Below, in pieces: positions 36,676 through 49,234 of a DNA stretch of 64,000 nucleotides. Positions within the stretch are counted from its first letter, which is position 1. Every line of letters begins with the position of its first letter. The DNA is from Cavenderia fasciculata (lineage: Eukaryota; Evosea; Eumycetozoa; Acytosteliales; Cavenderiaceae). The notes beneath the pieces were generated by a model that worked only from the letters and a program-made list of their open reading frames with translations, was not told the DNA's origin and searched no databases. The translations under genes were made by a program, and so were the position numbers. The stretch covers positions 186,001-250,000 of the forward strand of contig NW_004457695.1 in NCBI RefSeq assembly GCF_000203815.1. Direction: 5' to 3'.

Positions 36676-37525
36676 TTAAAGTGTTGGAACATTTGATTTG
36701 ATATGTTTGGCAAATTGTTGTGAAGAATAGAGCAGTTGTCCATTTGGCATATAACTATTTAATAGTACCAATATCTCATCACTTCTTGAAAATATCTCTT
36801 GTGGCGATGACTTTGATAATATACTCTTGTAATAGTCTACCAATATATTACTAAATGATGTAAGGAAACTTGCTGCCAATAATCTATTCTCATCTTGATC
36901 ACAAATCATTGTAAAGCATACCCTATATATATATGTTTTAAGTTAGTGAGTGCGAATAAAAATAACATTGCAATGTTGTTACATGTACATACCCTAATAG
37001 ATTTTTCCAAACTACATATTTTGGAGTAGTGAATAGATTAGGATAGTCATTTGAGAGGAGTGATAGCGGATCATTTGGTGAAGAGATGGTAGGTGTACTT
37101 TGAGATGGGTTGATTTTAAAGATACCTTCACGATATGAACTATCGGCTCTAGAGAGTATACTAGATGCTGCTGGTGAAGTGGAAGATGATGATGATGAGC
37201 TGCCACTGTAGCCACCAGGTTGCATTGACATTTGAGTGATGAGTTGTTGTTCCTTTTGTCTTTGGATATAGGATACTGCCCAATCGGGGTGCAACCGTTC
37301 ATCAGGTTTTGTATTCTCACACCCATATCTAAATTGATAGTCGTACAATACTCTAGCCAATATAATACTCTGTCTCTTTATAGTATTGTCATCGTTACCC
37401 TCTGATGTATAGTATTGTGATAGATAAACGGTTGGTACTGAAAACTGTTGTTGTTGTTGTTGTTGTTGAGCAGCAGCACTCTTTTTATCTGCTGTTATTG
37501 AATGTATAATGAATCCATATACCAT
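36676..37525 (-). CDS. ap5s1: AP-5 adaptor complex sigma-like subunit
   Basis: Small (sigma) chain of the AP-5 complex, which acts with the SPG11/SPG15 proteins on late endosomes and lysosomes. Exons 36993-37525 and 36676-36922 give 259 aa, longer than human AP5S1 (200 aa) because of Gln, Ser and Pro insertions. The N-terminus MVYGFIIHSI matches the human start MVHAFLIHTL. In the C-terminal half, YVVWKNLLG then DQDENRLLAASFLTSFSNIL, ILVLLNSYMPNGQLLYSSQQ aligns well with the human protein (TVVW, DAHENLLLAES, PHGQLLFLNDQF). The longin-type fold is implied by the family. The assignment rests on remembered sequence, so orthology should be confirmed, but I see no better alternative. Confidence 0.78.
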
Positions 37526-38527
37526 ATCTATCTATCTATCTGAATATTATATTATCGATGATGATGATGTAGGGCGAAACTTAATAAAAAACAACCTTAA
37601 ATGAACTTTTATTATTAAATTGGTTTGGATGAGTACGCCGACCTTTCCTTCTTTTTTTTTTATTGTATTCTTTCACACACCTATTATCTATCTGTTCTAT
37701 TTATTTGTTTACATTTTATTTGATAGTTTCTTCATCCTTCCTCTTCTTCCTGTTATGAAATCATCATTTATTTATTCTTTATTTATTCTCAACTAGATAG
37801 AAAGGTCGCCGACACCACCAACACTTTCACATCATGACCATGACATTTATATAAATATCTATTTATAAATTGACAGATACGCAATGACCATTATTATTTT
37901 AAAATGTAGATGGTGTTGGTGCTAGAACCGAAGATCGCACAAGCGTCGAATTGAATTTCCCGCTCAACCAACCGAACTCGCACACCGACTTGTTTTTTTT
38001 TTTTTTGGTAAAAGTTCAACCATGGTAAACGATGTATTTTCAGAGGGGTAGACTGTCCTTGATGGTCAACTGATAAACAACCATGATAAGGGATAGTATT
38101 ATCAAGTTTTTCTCAACTTTGGAATCTACCATACATCCTTCAACATTACTTTATTTTTGTTTGGCTCGACATGCATGTTGTCGATTCAAACTTGCATTTG
38201 GTATCTCGTAGCTCTTTCGTTGTGCTTATAAGGGTAGAATCATCTTTTTTTAAAAAAATATTCTTACCGTTATCCCAGTTAGATTGGATAGATAGATAGA
38301 TCTTGCCAACTATTCCATCCTACTCTTCTTCTTCGTTGACCCCCCTCGGATCGGATCGAATTTTCAAACAAACTATAGTATAGTAAATTTCATTCATCCA
38401 TTTCAAAGTCACTCGGTTTGTGTGTGTTGGATTTTCCAACCCCCTACACAATCGTAACCCACCAACAACAAACATTATTGGTTATACTCGAGAGGAGAGC
38501 GTTCTTGGAAATATAGCAAAATAAGTT

Positions 38528-38663
38528 CTGCCTATCTTTGGTTTAAATCATGTCCTGTTCTATACGGTCTCTAATGCGCTGTGCCCCTCTATTTTTGACG
38601 GGGTTTACTTGTGCGATGGAGACAAGATTTTGATCTCAACTTTTGACCAATTGTTGGAGGCAG
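38528..38663 (+). ncRNA. Possible structured RNA, no known family
   Basis: Nested pairing is visible: closing stem CTGCCT (38528-38533) with AGGCAG (38658-38663); an inner stem GTCTC (38567-38571) with GAGAC (38619-38623); inside it CCCC (38584-38587) with GGGG (38600-38603); and a small CCAA/TTGG hairpin near 38647-38657. Composition is much less A/T-rich than around it. About 70 bases upstream is ACCCACCA, close to the upstream element of dictyostelid small RNA genes. It is not a spliceosomal RNA, tRNA, SRP or U3 that I recognise. The pairing could be chance, and an eroded exon is the alternative. Confidence 0.22.
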
Positions 38664-38828
38664 GCATTCATTTTTGGCATAGATAGAAGGATATTTAAAC
38701 AACATTATTTTTCCAGTTTAGTTCTTCTTTAAAAAATAACATCATTACATTTCAACCTCCTCTCAAGAGAGAATAGTAGTAATTAATTTTATATATTTTT
38801 TTTATGTAAACTTTTAGTTTTCATTAGT

Positions 38829-38915
38829 CCCCTCGCCCCGCCCCTCCCGTTCACCCGCCCCTTAACCCGCCCCCCTACCCACCCCTCCCGTTCACCCGCC
38901 CCTACCCTACCCTAT
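38829..38915. promoter_or_regulatory. C-rich tract with 22-bp direct repeat, potential G-quadruplex
   Basis: An 87-base stretch is almost only C, with A, T and a few G, about 120 bases upstream of the ABCG start codon. A 22-base unit (CCCCTCCCGTTCACCCGCCC plus CT) occurs at 38841-38862 and again at 38882-38903. The minus strand has more than ten runs of three or more G, enough for several G-quadruplexes; the plus strand could form i-motifs. Such a tract is a strong outlier in this genome and sits where a core promoter or 5' UTR would be. Confidence 0.6.
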
Positions 38916-39034
38916 TTTATATTTATATATTTATTTGATCACTCTTTATAAATATATTTATAAAACTAAAAAAAAAAAAAGAAAAAAAAAACAACAAAAA
39001 CACAATCCATTCCTCCCCTCCTCCCCTCACAGCC

Positions 39035-42000
39035 ATGGCATTGGATAATAACCATCTTATTGATGAAAATGGTATAGATAATACTCATTTAGACAATAAT
39101 AACAACAATAATAATAATCAAGAAAATAATAATAATAATTTTGAGGAATCAACAAGTCAAGTAAATGTTGATAAAGGAATTCAAGATTTTAAAACAATGG
39201 CAGCTCATTTGGAAATGGAAAGTGAAAGACTTCGTTTGGAAAGTCCTTCAATTGATCTTGAAGGTAGACCAGCCGAAACTGATGAAGATTTCAAGCTTAG
39301 GAAGTATTTTGAAGATTCCAAAAGACAATCTGAATCAAATGGTTCAAAACCAAAAAAGATGGGTGTTTGCATTCGTAACTTAACCGTAGTTGGAAAAGGT
39401 AAAATCAATCTAAAAAAAAAAAAAAAGAGATCAAAAACTAATACTATTGCTTTTACTTTTACTTTAATAATTAGGTGCCGATGCTTCAGTCATCCCGGAC
39501 ATGTTATCACCAATTAAATCATTTTTTAATTTTTTTAACCCCGATTCATGGTATGTTTATAAACATAAAAAGATTTTATAGAATCTCTCTCTCTCATTTA
39601 TTTATTTATTTATTTTTATTTTTATTTTTATTTAGGAAAAAATCAAATGGTACAACATTTGATATTCTTCATAATGTTAATGCATTTTGTAAAGATGGTG
39701 AGATGTTGTTGGTATTGGGTCGTCCAGGATCTGGATGCAGCACACTTTTACGTGTTATTTCCAATCAAAGAGACTCTTATGTCCAAGTTAAAGGAGATGT
39801 TAGTTATGGAGGTATGCCAGCTAGCAAGTGGTCCAAGTATCGTGGTGAAGCTATTTACACACCCGAGGAGGACTGCCATTTCCCCATTTTGACCGTTCAA
39901 GAGACACTCAACTTTACTCTTAAATGCAAGACCCCAGGTCACAATGTTCGTCTCCCAGAAGAGACCAAACGAACATTCCGTGACAAAATCTCGAATCTGT
40001 TGCTCAACATGTTTGGCATTGTCCATCAAGCCGACACCATGGTTGGTAATGAATGGATTCGTGGCCTGTCTGGTGGTGAACGTAAACGTATGACCATTAC
40101 CGAAGCAATGGTCTCTGCCGCCCCCATCACATGTTGGGACAGCTCTACACGTGGTCTCGATAGTGCTAGTGCTCTCGACTATGCCAAATCTCTTCGTATC
40201 ATGTCTGACACACTCGACAAGACCACTATTGCTTCGTTTTACCAAGCTTCCGACTCGATCTTTTACCAATTTGATAATATCTTGTTACTTGAAAAGGGAA
40301 GATGTATCTACTTTGGTCCAGTTGGTGAAGCCAAGCAATACTTTTTGGACATGGGATTTGAATGTGAACCTAGAAAGTCTATTCCCGACTTTTTAACTGG
40401 TATTACCAATGCACAAGAACGTCGTGTCAATGCCGCCTACACTGGTGTCCCTCCGCCAGAGACTTCTGCTGAATTTGAAGCACGTTGGTTGCAGTCCCCC
40501 AACTACCAACGTTCTATCCAACGTCAACAAGAGTTTGAACAACAGGTCGAGCAGCAACAACCACACATTGAATTTGCCGAGCAGGTTCGTGCCGAAAAGT
40601 CTGGTACCACACCCAAAAACAGACCATACATCACATCGTTTGTGACTCAAGTCATGGCTCTCACCGTACGTCAATTCCAACTATTTGGAGGAGACAAGGT
40701 CGGTCTCTTTTCAAGATACTTTTCACTGATTGTCCAATCTGTCATTTATGGATCGATCTTTCTCCAACTTGGCAGTGGTCTCAATGGTATCTTTACTAGA
40801 GGTGGTGCTATTTTTGCCAGTATCGGTTTGAATGCCTTTGTCTCTCAAGGTGAACTTGCAGCCACATTCACCGGTCGTAGAATCCTCCAAAAGCACCGTT
40901 CTTATGCTCTCTACCGTCCATCAGCCTTTTACGTTGCACAAGTTGTCAATGATGTGCCCGTTCAAGCCTTACAAATCTTCCTCTACTCGATCATTGCCTA
41001 CTTTATGTTTGGACTCCAATACTCTGCCGATCAATTCTTTATCTTTTGTTTTGGTTTACTCGGTGTCTCCCTTGCCATAACTAGTCTATTTCGTTTAGTT
41101 GGTAATTGTAATGGTTCAATGTTCTTTTCTCAAAATTTAATTTCAATTATTATTAATATGGTAAATATATAAAAAGATAGATAGAAACAAATAATAATAT
41201 ACTTTATATTTATATTAATTTATTTTTTAATTTTAATTTTCTTTATTTTTAGATGTTTACATTTGTTGGATATTCTATACCATATCCAAAGATTAAAGAA
41301 GTAATGTGGTATGGATGGTTTTATTGGGTTAATCCAATATCTTATACATTCAAAGCATTAATGTCAAATGAATTTAGAGATTTGACATTTGATTGTACAG
41401 AGTCTGCTATACCCGCCGGACAATCCTACAACAACTCAAATTATCGTATTTGTCCAATCCCTGGAGCTGTCCAAGGACAAATGTTTATTACTGGTGAAGA
41501 GTATCTAGACTATTCACTTGGTTTCAAGATTGATGATCGTGCCTACAATATGGTCATCATTTATTTGTTTTGGTTGCTGTTTGTAGTATTGAATATGGTT
41601 GCTATCGAAGTTTTGGAATGGACCAGTGGAGGTTACACTCACAAGGTCTATAAAGCTGGAAAGGCACCCAAGATCAACGACTCTGAAGAAGAACTCAAAC
41701 AAATTCGTATGGTGCAAGAAGCTACTGGCAAGATGAAGGATACTCTCAAGATGTTTGGTGGTGAATTTACTTGGCAACATATTAGATACTCTGTAACACT
41801 GCCCGACAAGACTGACAAGTTGTTGTTGGACGATGTTGAGGGTTGGATCAAACCAGGTCAAATGACTGCGTTGATGGGTAGTTCAGGTGCCGGCAAGACC
41901 ACACTACTCGATGTTTTGGCCAAAAGAAAGACTATGGGCAAGACCCAAGGTACATCACTTTTGAATGGTAGACCTTTGGAAATTGATTTTGAACGTATCA

Positions 42001-43768
42001 CTGGATACGTCGAACAAATGGACGTCCACAACCCTCACTTGACAGTTCGTGAAGCTCTTTGTTTCTCTGCAAAGATGCGTCAAGAACCCACCGTCCCATT
42101 GGAAGAAAAGTATGAATACGTCGAACATATCCTCGAAATGATGGAAATGAAACATCTTGGTGATGCTCTCATCGGTGATTTGGAATCTGGTGTTGGTATC
42201 TCTGTTGAAGAACGTAAACGTCTAACTATTGGTATTGAACTAGTTGCTAAACCTCATATCCTTTTCTTGGATGAACCGACATCTGGCCTAGGTATGTTAG
42301 TCAAAGATAGATTTAAACAATCAAATTAATTATATTATATTTCAAAACAAATTAATTAATTTCTTTTTCTATTTATTTTTCTAATTATTTCTATTTAGAT
42401 TCACAATCTTCATATAATATTATTAAATTTATTCGTAAACTTGCAGATGCTGGTATGCCATTGGTTTGTACCATTCATCAACCATCATCTGTATTGTTTG
42501 AATATTTTGATCGTTTATTATTGTTGGCAAAGGGTGGCAAGACAGCCTACTTTGGTGACATTGGAGAGAATAGTAAGATTTTGACATCTTATTTCGAAAG
42601 ACATGGTGTTCGTCCATGCACTCCAAATGAAAACCCAGCAGAGTATATGCTCGAAGCAATTGGTGCTGGTGTCTATGGAAAGACTGATGTGGATTGGCCA
42701 GCTGTTTGGAAGGAATCATCGGAATACAAAGATGTTGCTCAACATTTGGATGAACTACTCAACACAGTTCAAATCATCGACGATGATAGTAACAAAGAAA
42801 AACCAAGAGAATTTGCTACATCGAAATGGTATCAAATGGTAGAGGTCTATAAACGTTTGAATGTAATTTGGTGGCGTAATCCATCCTATTCATTTGGTCG
42901 TTTCTTCCAATCGGTTGCTTCTGGACTCATGTTGGCATTTAGTTTCTACAATCTTGACAACTCCTCGTCTGATATGTTGCAACGTCTCTTTTTCATGTTA
43001 CAGGCTATTGTCATTGGTATGATGCTCATCTTTATCTCGTTGCCACAGTTTTACATTCAACGAGAGTATTTCAGACGTGACTATTCAAGCAAGATCTATT
43101 CTTGGGAACCTTTTGCACTGGGTATTGTTCTCGTCGAGCTGCCATATGTCATTGTCACCAACACCATCTTCTTTTTCATCACCTATTGGACGGTCGGACT
43201 GGACTTTAGCGCATCCACTGGTATCTACTATTGGATGATCAATAATCTCAATCTCTTTGTCATGATTTCACTTGGACAAGCCATCGCAGCCATTTCAACC
43301 AACACCTTTTTCGCCATGCTCCTCACACCGGTGATTGTCATCTTTCTCTGGTTGTTTGCTGGTATTGTCGTGCCTCCAAGCGACATACCAACCTTTTGGT
43401 ACTACACTGCCTACACCCTCAATCCAACTCGTTACTATCTCGAAGGTATCATCACCAATGTCTTAAAGGATATCACGGTTGTTTGCACGGATCGTGATCT
43501 CATCAAGTTTGATCCACCCACTGGTATGACTTGTGGTCAATACACTGAACAGTTTTTCGCCAATGGTGCCTCGGGTGCTATTGTCAACCCTGACGATACT
43601 GCTCAATGTGGATACTGCCAATACACAAGTGGTGCCCAATACTATGAAAACTTGGGATGGTCAGAACAAAATCGTTGGAGATCATTCTATCTTTTGATTT
43701 TATATTGGTTATTCAACACTGGTCTTGTTTTGACATTTGTCTATATTACAAGAAAAGCTAATAGATAA
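39035..43768 (+). CDS. Full-size PDR-type ABCG transporter
   Basis: ATP-driven exporter of the pleiotropic drug resistance group, in the plasma or endosomal membrane; substrate unknown. Exons 39035-39398, 39475-39550, 39636-41160, 41253-42291 and 42399-43768 (4374 nt, 1457 aa) in the reverse layout NBD-TMD-NBD-TMD. NBD1 has the PDR-type degenerate Walker A (GRPGSGCST), intact signature LSGGERKRM, and the modified Walker B ([14 protein letters not shown]). NBD2 has a canonical Walker A (GSSGAGKTT), a degenerate signature ([10 protein letters not shown]) and Walker B ([16 protein letters not shown]) spanning the last splice. This asymmetric pair of ATP sites is a hallmark of the group. Each TMD has about six membrane spans. 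Extracellular Cys-rich loops precede the last spans ([20 protein letters not shown]). Codon use is biased, suggesting strong expression. Confidence 0.96.
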
Positions 43769-44005
43769 ATCACAATTTGGAATTCAATAAAAGTTGACCA
43801 TGGATCAATCTAATTTTTTTTTTTTTACAAAACACCTAAATGTTGGCTTGGATCCTTTTTGAAGCTTGTTTGTACAAATATTATAATTATAATTTCTATT
43901 AATTTATTTATTACTTTCGATGTAATATAGCATGATGATAGAGATATCATGGTTTGGTACTATTGGGATATTATTATTTTATTATTTATTTATTATTACT
44001 ATTTA
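43769..44005. other. 3' flank of the ABCG gene
   Basis: A/T-rich 3' flank of the transporter. From 43911 it contains the first copy of a ~52-base duplication whose second copy is the end of the neighbouring broken gene. No gene of its own. Confidence 0.6.
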
Positions 44006-44062
44006 TTAATTACTTTCGATGTAATATAACATGATGATAGAGATATCATGGTTTGGTACTAT
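43911..44062 (-). repeat. Direct repeat: partial duplication of a gene's 3' end
   Basis: A 52-base block at 43911-43962 recurs at 44010-44062 with one base change (ATATAGCAT against ATATAACAT). The second copy forms the last codons of the broken gene (PNHDISIIMLYYIESN, then stop). The first copy lies just beyond its stop in the same orientation, 99 bases away. This looks like a short tandem duplication after or during decay of the gene. Confidence 0.85.
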
Positions 44063-44875
44063 ACCTGGGTTGGGTGCAGATTTTGGGTCATAAGAATCAA
44101 ACTCGAATCTAGTTCCAGAGATTGTTGGGTATGCAAAGTTATAGGCTTGACCTTCTTCCATTTGTTCAGAGTGATGATACAAAACATCGCCTATGTTTAC
44201 CCAATCGTCTATTGAATATAAATCGACAGTGATGGCAGGCTCAACTGGAATGTCAAACTTGTTGTTGAGGAATCGTGGAACAGCCATGGCTCAAAGAATA
44301 CCTGATACGCTTGGAACCAAGTGGCCTTAAAGTAGTATTCTCCGAATGGTATTTCTGAATACAACCAAGATAAACTATCTGGCTGTGCATCACTACCAAG
44401 AGTTGCACCATTAATATCCACCGCCAAAGTGTCAGTTGTAGCGTCATACAACTCAATTCTTGGTGTCCATGGCATCATTCCTCTCCATCTTGATTATTTA
44501 TTATCAACAAACCCAGAGAGATTGATGAGATAGGTAACAGAGATACATTTTGAAGACCAGCATAGATGGGTACAATGGCATGTTTGTAGACAATACAATT
44601 GACAAAATCTTCAGTGATAATTAGGAATGGTCCACTAATATTGGCATAGGCAGTTGCTCCATTCTGGTCCACTTCACTGACAGATACTCCTCCACTGGAT
44701 TGTTGACCATTCGAGATTGGGGAATGGATTGGTAATGAATAGTTCAATCTGTTCACAACTTCCAATAGTTTTAGAGTGATGGTGTAATGATGGATTTGAA
44801 GAGGTGATGCATCCAATACTACATATCATCACCTCAGTATTCCTAATAGTATTTTAAATTTTGATTTCATCTTTT
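44006..44875 (-). pseudogene. Broken gene for a secreted-type protein, family not recognised
   Basis: Three overlapping coding-like pieces on the minus strand continue one another in different frames: 44475-44816, 44209-44478 and 44006-44287. An N-terminal signal-like start (ATG at 44873-44875, KFKILLGIL) is separated from the first piece by two in-frame stops, and the frame changes at least twice more, with no intron of normal size to explain it. The pieces read like an extracellular beta-rich protein (RIELYDATTDTLAVDINGAT, YNFAYPTISGTRFEFDSYD) with acidic loops and few Cys. I do not recognise the family. The alternative is assembly errors in an intact gene, which read coverage would settle. 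Confidence 0.6.
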
Positions 44876-45342
44876 ACTAGTCTCTATCGTTCCAAAACTA
44901 AAAAAAGACCGATCTATCTATCTATTTACTAAAGTAAAATACTGTTATTGGTTTTGTAAATTGATCTTTCTCTTTCTCTTTTGTGATTGTGATACACATA
45001 TCGATATCGCAGCAGAGAATATCAATTCTACTGATGAGATTGATTACATTGTATCAACCACCCTATATCTATAGTGTTCATCATATGATATATACACACC
45101 CAACAATGCAATTGCCAACCACACTGATCATCTTCTCCCACACCATTGCATTCGCCAAAAATAAATAAATAAATCAAAAAAATAACCCTCCCCATGGTGA
45201 AGTGAAATGATCAACCAAGTAGGTGGAGTATGAATAAATGGTGGGGGTATATATATCTACTGTGGAATTTGGTGCAAATATTATTATATTATTATTATTA
45301 TTTATTCACAAGTTTGCGCGTGAAATTTCATAATCAAGAAGT
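44876..45342. other. Intergenic region
   Basis: Upstream side of the broken gene and 3' flank of mms19. A/T-rich with ATT runs (45285-45303) and short repeats. The small frames here (for example 44983-45168) show no coding signal. Confidence 0.6.
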
Positions 45343-48300
45343 CTATGATAAAATATACCAACAATTTCTACAGGTAGTTGCTTCTCTTCTAACTAATCTC
45401 TTTTTGTCATCGAGTGCTGGCTTTATACCATTGATAACACTTTGTTTGTATGGATAAAGTTTTTGATATGGTAATGATTTTGATAAATAGGTCAAAACTT
45501 CTAAACTTGATTGACGTAATGTCTTTTTTAAATAAATGGATAGATAAAAGGACTTGTTAATAATGGGGAAAAAAAAAGTTTAAAACATTTTTACTAATGT
45601 ACTACATACCAATAATTGACCAGTAGTTGAAATGGTAATAAGAGAAGGAATAAGAGATCCAAGATAAGGTGAAATCGAGTTTGGTACATCTTTTACCAAC
45701 ATTAATAAAGTTTCCAAACTACTACCAAGTAATTGACTTTGATTTTGACTTTGATCTGCTTGTTGTTGTTGTTGTTGTAAAGATTGTAATACGATTGGTA
45801 ATACTTCGCCCAATTCACTCAACAATACTTCCTTTGAAACATTTCTTAAGAGGTTGGTAATAGCAACCAAATATTGTGACAATTTACTTTGCTTGAATGC
45901 CTCTAATAGAATAGGGAACATTAAAGTAAAGAATTTTTGTTGATGTAATACTTTGATCACTGCACCAGACTTGCTTGAAAGAATTGGTAAATTGGTGATG
46001 GTCGAGATAATAATTGATTCATTGCTATTACTTGTTGTTGATGGCTGTTTAGTTTCTGAAAGTTCAACTTCATTTAATAAAATATCAAATGATTGAGCTG
46101 CTCTGTTTGAAATGTCTTGGTCTGGTGATGAAACCATATCGCTCAATACACGACCAAGTTGAATACTTTGACTATTACCATTAATCAAATATGCCTTTGT
46201 AATCCAAACTAAAAGATTCAATGCGTTTAATTTCTCCTTTTTGTTTGTGTTATTGCTATTGTCATTAATGATTGGTAAGATCTTTTCGATTAGATTATTA
46301 TTAGAGTTGCCAGTGCTTTTGTTTACAATGGCCGATAAACATTGTGCACATGAAATGGAAGCAATTGAAATATCAGATTTGATAACCTTTTCAAATAATG
46401 ATTGTTGGATTTGTTGAACCTTTTCAACACTAATCAAATCTGTTGCATTGGTAATATCAAATTTGGCTTGTGATAAAATAATCGAAAAAATTGGAATCAA
46501 TAATTGTTGTTGTTGTGTTGATGATATGAATGGTTCCCAAGATGAAATATGTTGTAATCCATTCAACAAGTTGATATTATTATTAATATAAATATCAATT
46601 ATTTTTTCAATTATTTGTTTTTGATTCCTGAATTTAATAAAAATAATTATTATTAATACACATACACATATATATATTATGATTATTGTTTATATGTTTA
46701 AACATACGATTGATTAATATTTTGAATAATAGAATGAATAATAATAATTGAAATTGGTAATAATTTTGAATTATAAAGTGAATTACTATTATTATCCAAT
46801 ATCATAATAAATAGTTGTGAAATTAAACCAAATAATAAATGATCATAATTGTTTTGAATGACAGATTCATCAATTGATTTCATAAATATACTTTCCAATG
46901 ATTCTAAAATTAATAAACTTTTTGTAAATTCATCTAAATCGAAAAGAATATAGAAAATATTAATATTAATATTTTTATATAATGTATCAGTTTCTTCCTT
47001 TCACTCTCTTACCATTTGAAATATATTTTGATTTAATATTATTTAATAATAATGATTGAATATGTGGCATTACACTTGCTAATAATGGTTTAATCGTACA
47101 CAAGGATGTAAATGCATTTAAATAATTTTTGGTTTCTTTCAATGTTGTCGATGATGATGATGAATCTCCATTATTATTGTTAATGTTGTTGGTATTAATC
47201 ATTTGTAATAAAGTTGGGATTGCATATTCATTTAATATTTCAATTTGTTCATTTTTAGCAATTGTCATTAAACAATCCAATGATTTAGTTCTACAAAAAA
47301 AAAATAGAAAATATTAATATTATTATTATTTCATTTCTTTTTTTTTTTAATACAAACCTTAAACTATCATCAAAATCATTTAATAATGAAATAAATGATT
47401 TAATAATGGTTTGTCTTTTATCTTTTTCCAAAATAAGTTCTTCATCATTCTTTGATGATCCAGAATCAGTTTCCTTGTGAGATCTAATTGAAATGTAAAG
47501 ATTTGATAAACATTCAAGTGATAATGATCTAACTAGAATTGATTGATTTGATAATAATCCAAGGAATAAATCATATAATCTATTTGAAAATGATAAAATT
47601 GGATTTTCTTCATCTAAACATAATAATAATAATAAGATTAGCCAAGTTATACTCTATATTACTTTCTTTCTTTTTTACCTTGATGATTTTTATAAAATGT
47701 TTGGAATGATAAAATATTTGCCTTTAATAAATCATTTAATAAACCAACAATTGAAATTTGTTCATTTGATTTGTGAACTGGATCTTGTTCAATTTCCAAT
47801 ACCAATTGATTATAAAATTCGAGTAAATGTGGTAGAATATATGATAAAACAATTCTTGAAGATACAACTAAAATAAATAATAAATAATTGTTAATAATGA
47901 GTGAATATTATTTCTTATTAATTCTTTACAAACCTGAAGCACTAATAGTTTGAACTAAAATTGAAGCACAACTAACAGCCAATTTTGAATCTTGAGATGT
48001 TTTAATATGATGAATACATTCTTTGTTGATAAGATTTAAAAATGATTCTAGGATTGGTTTATCGGCAGGTAAAGTAGACAGTTGTCTAGTGATTTGAAAG
48101 ATTGTCTTTTTAGATTCTTCAATGACTTGACTATTTTTGTGTGTCAAGATTTGGTTACTCAAAGTACCCCAAACATCCTCTAAAAGTGGAGCCATTGCTT
48201 TGGCACCATAGGCCAATGAACATGTCACCAATGTTTGCATCGATTCAATCTTTGTATCAACAACATTGGCACTAATCTTTTCAAGTAAGAATGGTACAGA

Positions 48301-49234
48301 GTGTTCTGCAAATAATGGTGTTGATGCAAAACATTTTCTAAACAAATAAATGAAACATATCATAATGTCAATAAAGAATGTTTAAGAATATATCTACTTT
48401 TGATTATTATTATACATACAATAAAGAACTAGTTAAATCAACTCTAGTAATAGCATTGGGATCAGATTGTTTTGGATTGAATGAAATTGGATAATAACAA
48501 GATAGAATTTCAAAGAGTGAATCTGCAAAACTTGCATATTGTGGGATACAACGAACGACGGTTGGTAAAAGGTTGAATGAGAACATCAAGTTGCGTGGAT
48601 CCTTTTCACCATCGATGAATTGTAGATAACCGACCATAAAGTCATTACCCATTGCTTGTATCTCTGCGAGATGTCTTGCAAAGAGAATATCGATGATTTG
48701 GAGTACCATCTTTCTGTGTGTCTGTGGTAGTGATGAAGGATGAACCTCTGAAAATAGAGTACGGAGCATCTTTTGATTGTACGGGTATTCGAGTTTATGG
48801 TGTGCCACCAATGCATAGATACCCTTGACCACTTCACTTGAACAGGCATAGTCTTTGAGTCGATCGATATAAAACTCTCCAAAGAATGATAATTGTTGTT
48901 CGTTTAGTTGTAGGTTGGGTAGTCTACACAACACCTCTGTCAATAATAATGTACCTCTTGATCTAAGTAGATTATCTCTATTCTGTAAATAGTCTCCCAA
49001 CATTTTAACAAATTGATGTAATTCTAATCTTTTTGAATTAACATCTAAATATTGCATATAAATGAATGAGTCATTAATACATAAATAAATCATCATCATC
49101 ATCATCATATCTCCTCTCTTTTTTTGTCTGACTCTGTACATACCCATCAAGATTACATTGAGAGCATCACTTCTTTCAGTCTCTGGTAATTGAATATTGA
49201 CATATGTGTCTATTGTCTTGCTAGTTGTCATCAT
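45343..49234 (-). CDS. mms19: MMS19, cytosolic iron-sulfur cluster targeting HEAT-repeat protein
   Basis: Subunit of the CIA targeting complex that delivers Fe-S clusters to DNA polymerases, helicases such as XPD and other nuclear enzymes. Nine exons: 49144-49234, 48420-49044, 47934-48337, 47679-47867, 47358-47613, 47013-47290, 46708-46933, 45610-46627 and 45343-45522 (3267 nt, 1088 aa; human is 1030). All phases close. The N-terminal domain has MLGDYLQNRDNLLRSRGTLL and the near-invariant YLQFIDGEKDPRNLM, then FNPKQSDPNAITRVDLTSSL. The middle is helical HEAT repeats with Asn-rich loops. The last exon is short and easily missed; it encodes the conserved end (YKQSVINGIKPALDDKKRLV, then RREATTCRNCWYIL), matching the C-terminus of animal MMS19. 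Divergent from the RPEL gene. Confidence 0.96.

Larger units (their letters stand above)
37526..39034. other. 1.5 kb divergent intergenic region, AP-5 sigma / ABCG
   Basis: Both genes start outward from here, so two promoters lie within. Much of 37910-38700 is less A/T-rich than normal intergenic DNA. It holds a possible structured RNA (38528-38663) and a C-rich tract (38829-38915). A run of 15 T lies near 37990. I found no convincing coding exon on either strand. Confidence 0.55.

Noticed and set aside
38829-38915. C-rich tract considered as telomeric or subtelomeric repeat
   Set aside because: No simple telomere unit, only a 22-bp direct repeat, and ordinary genes lie on both sides.
45230-45457. 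75-codon plus-strand frame
   Set aside because: It overlaps the last exon of mms19 on the other strand, which has the conserved C-terminal sequence of the family; the plus frame is its shadow.
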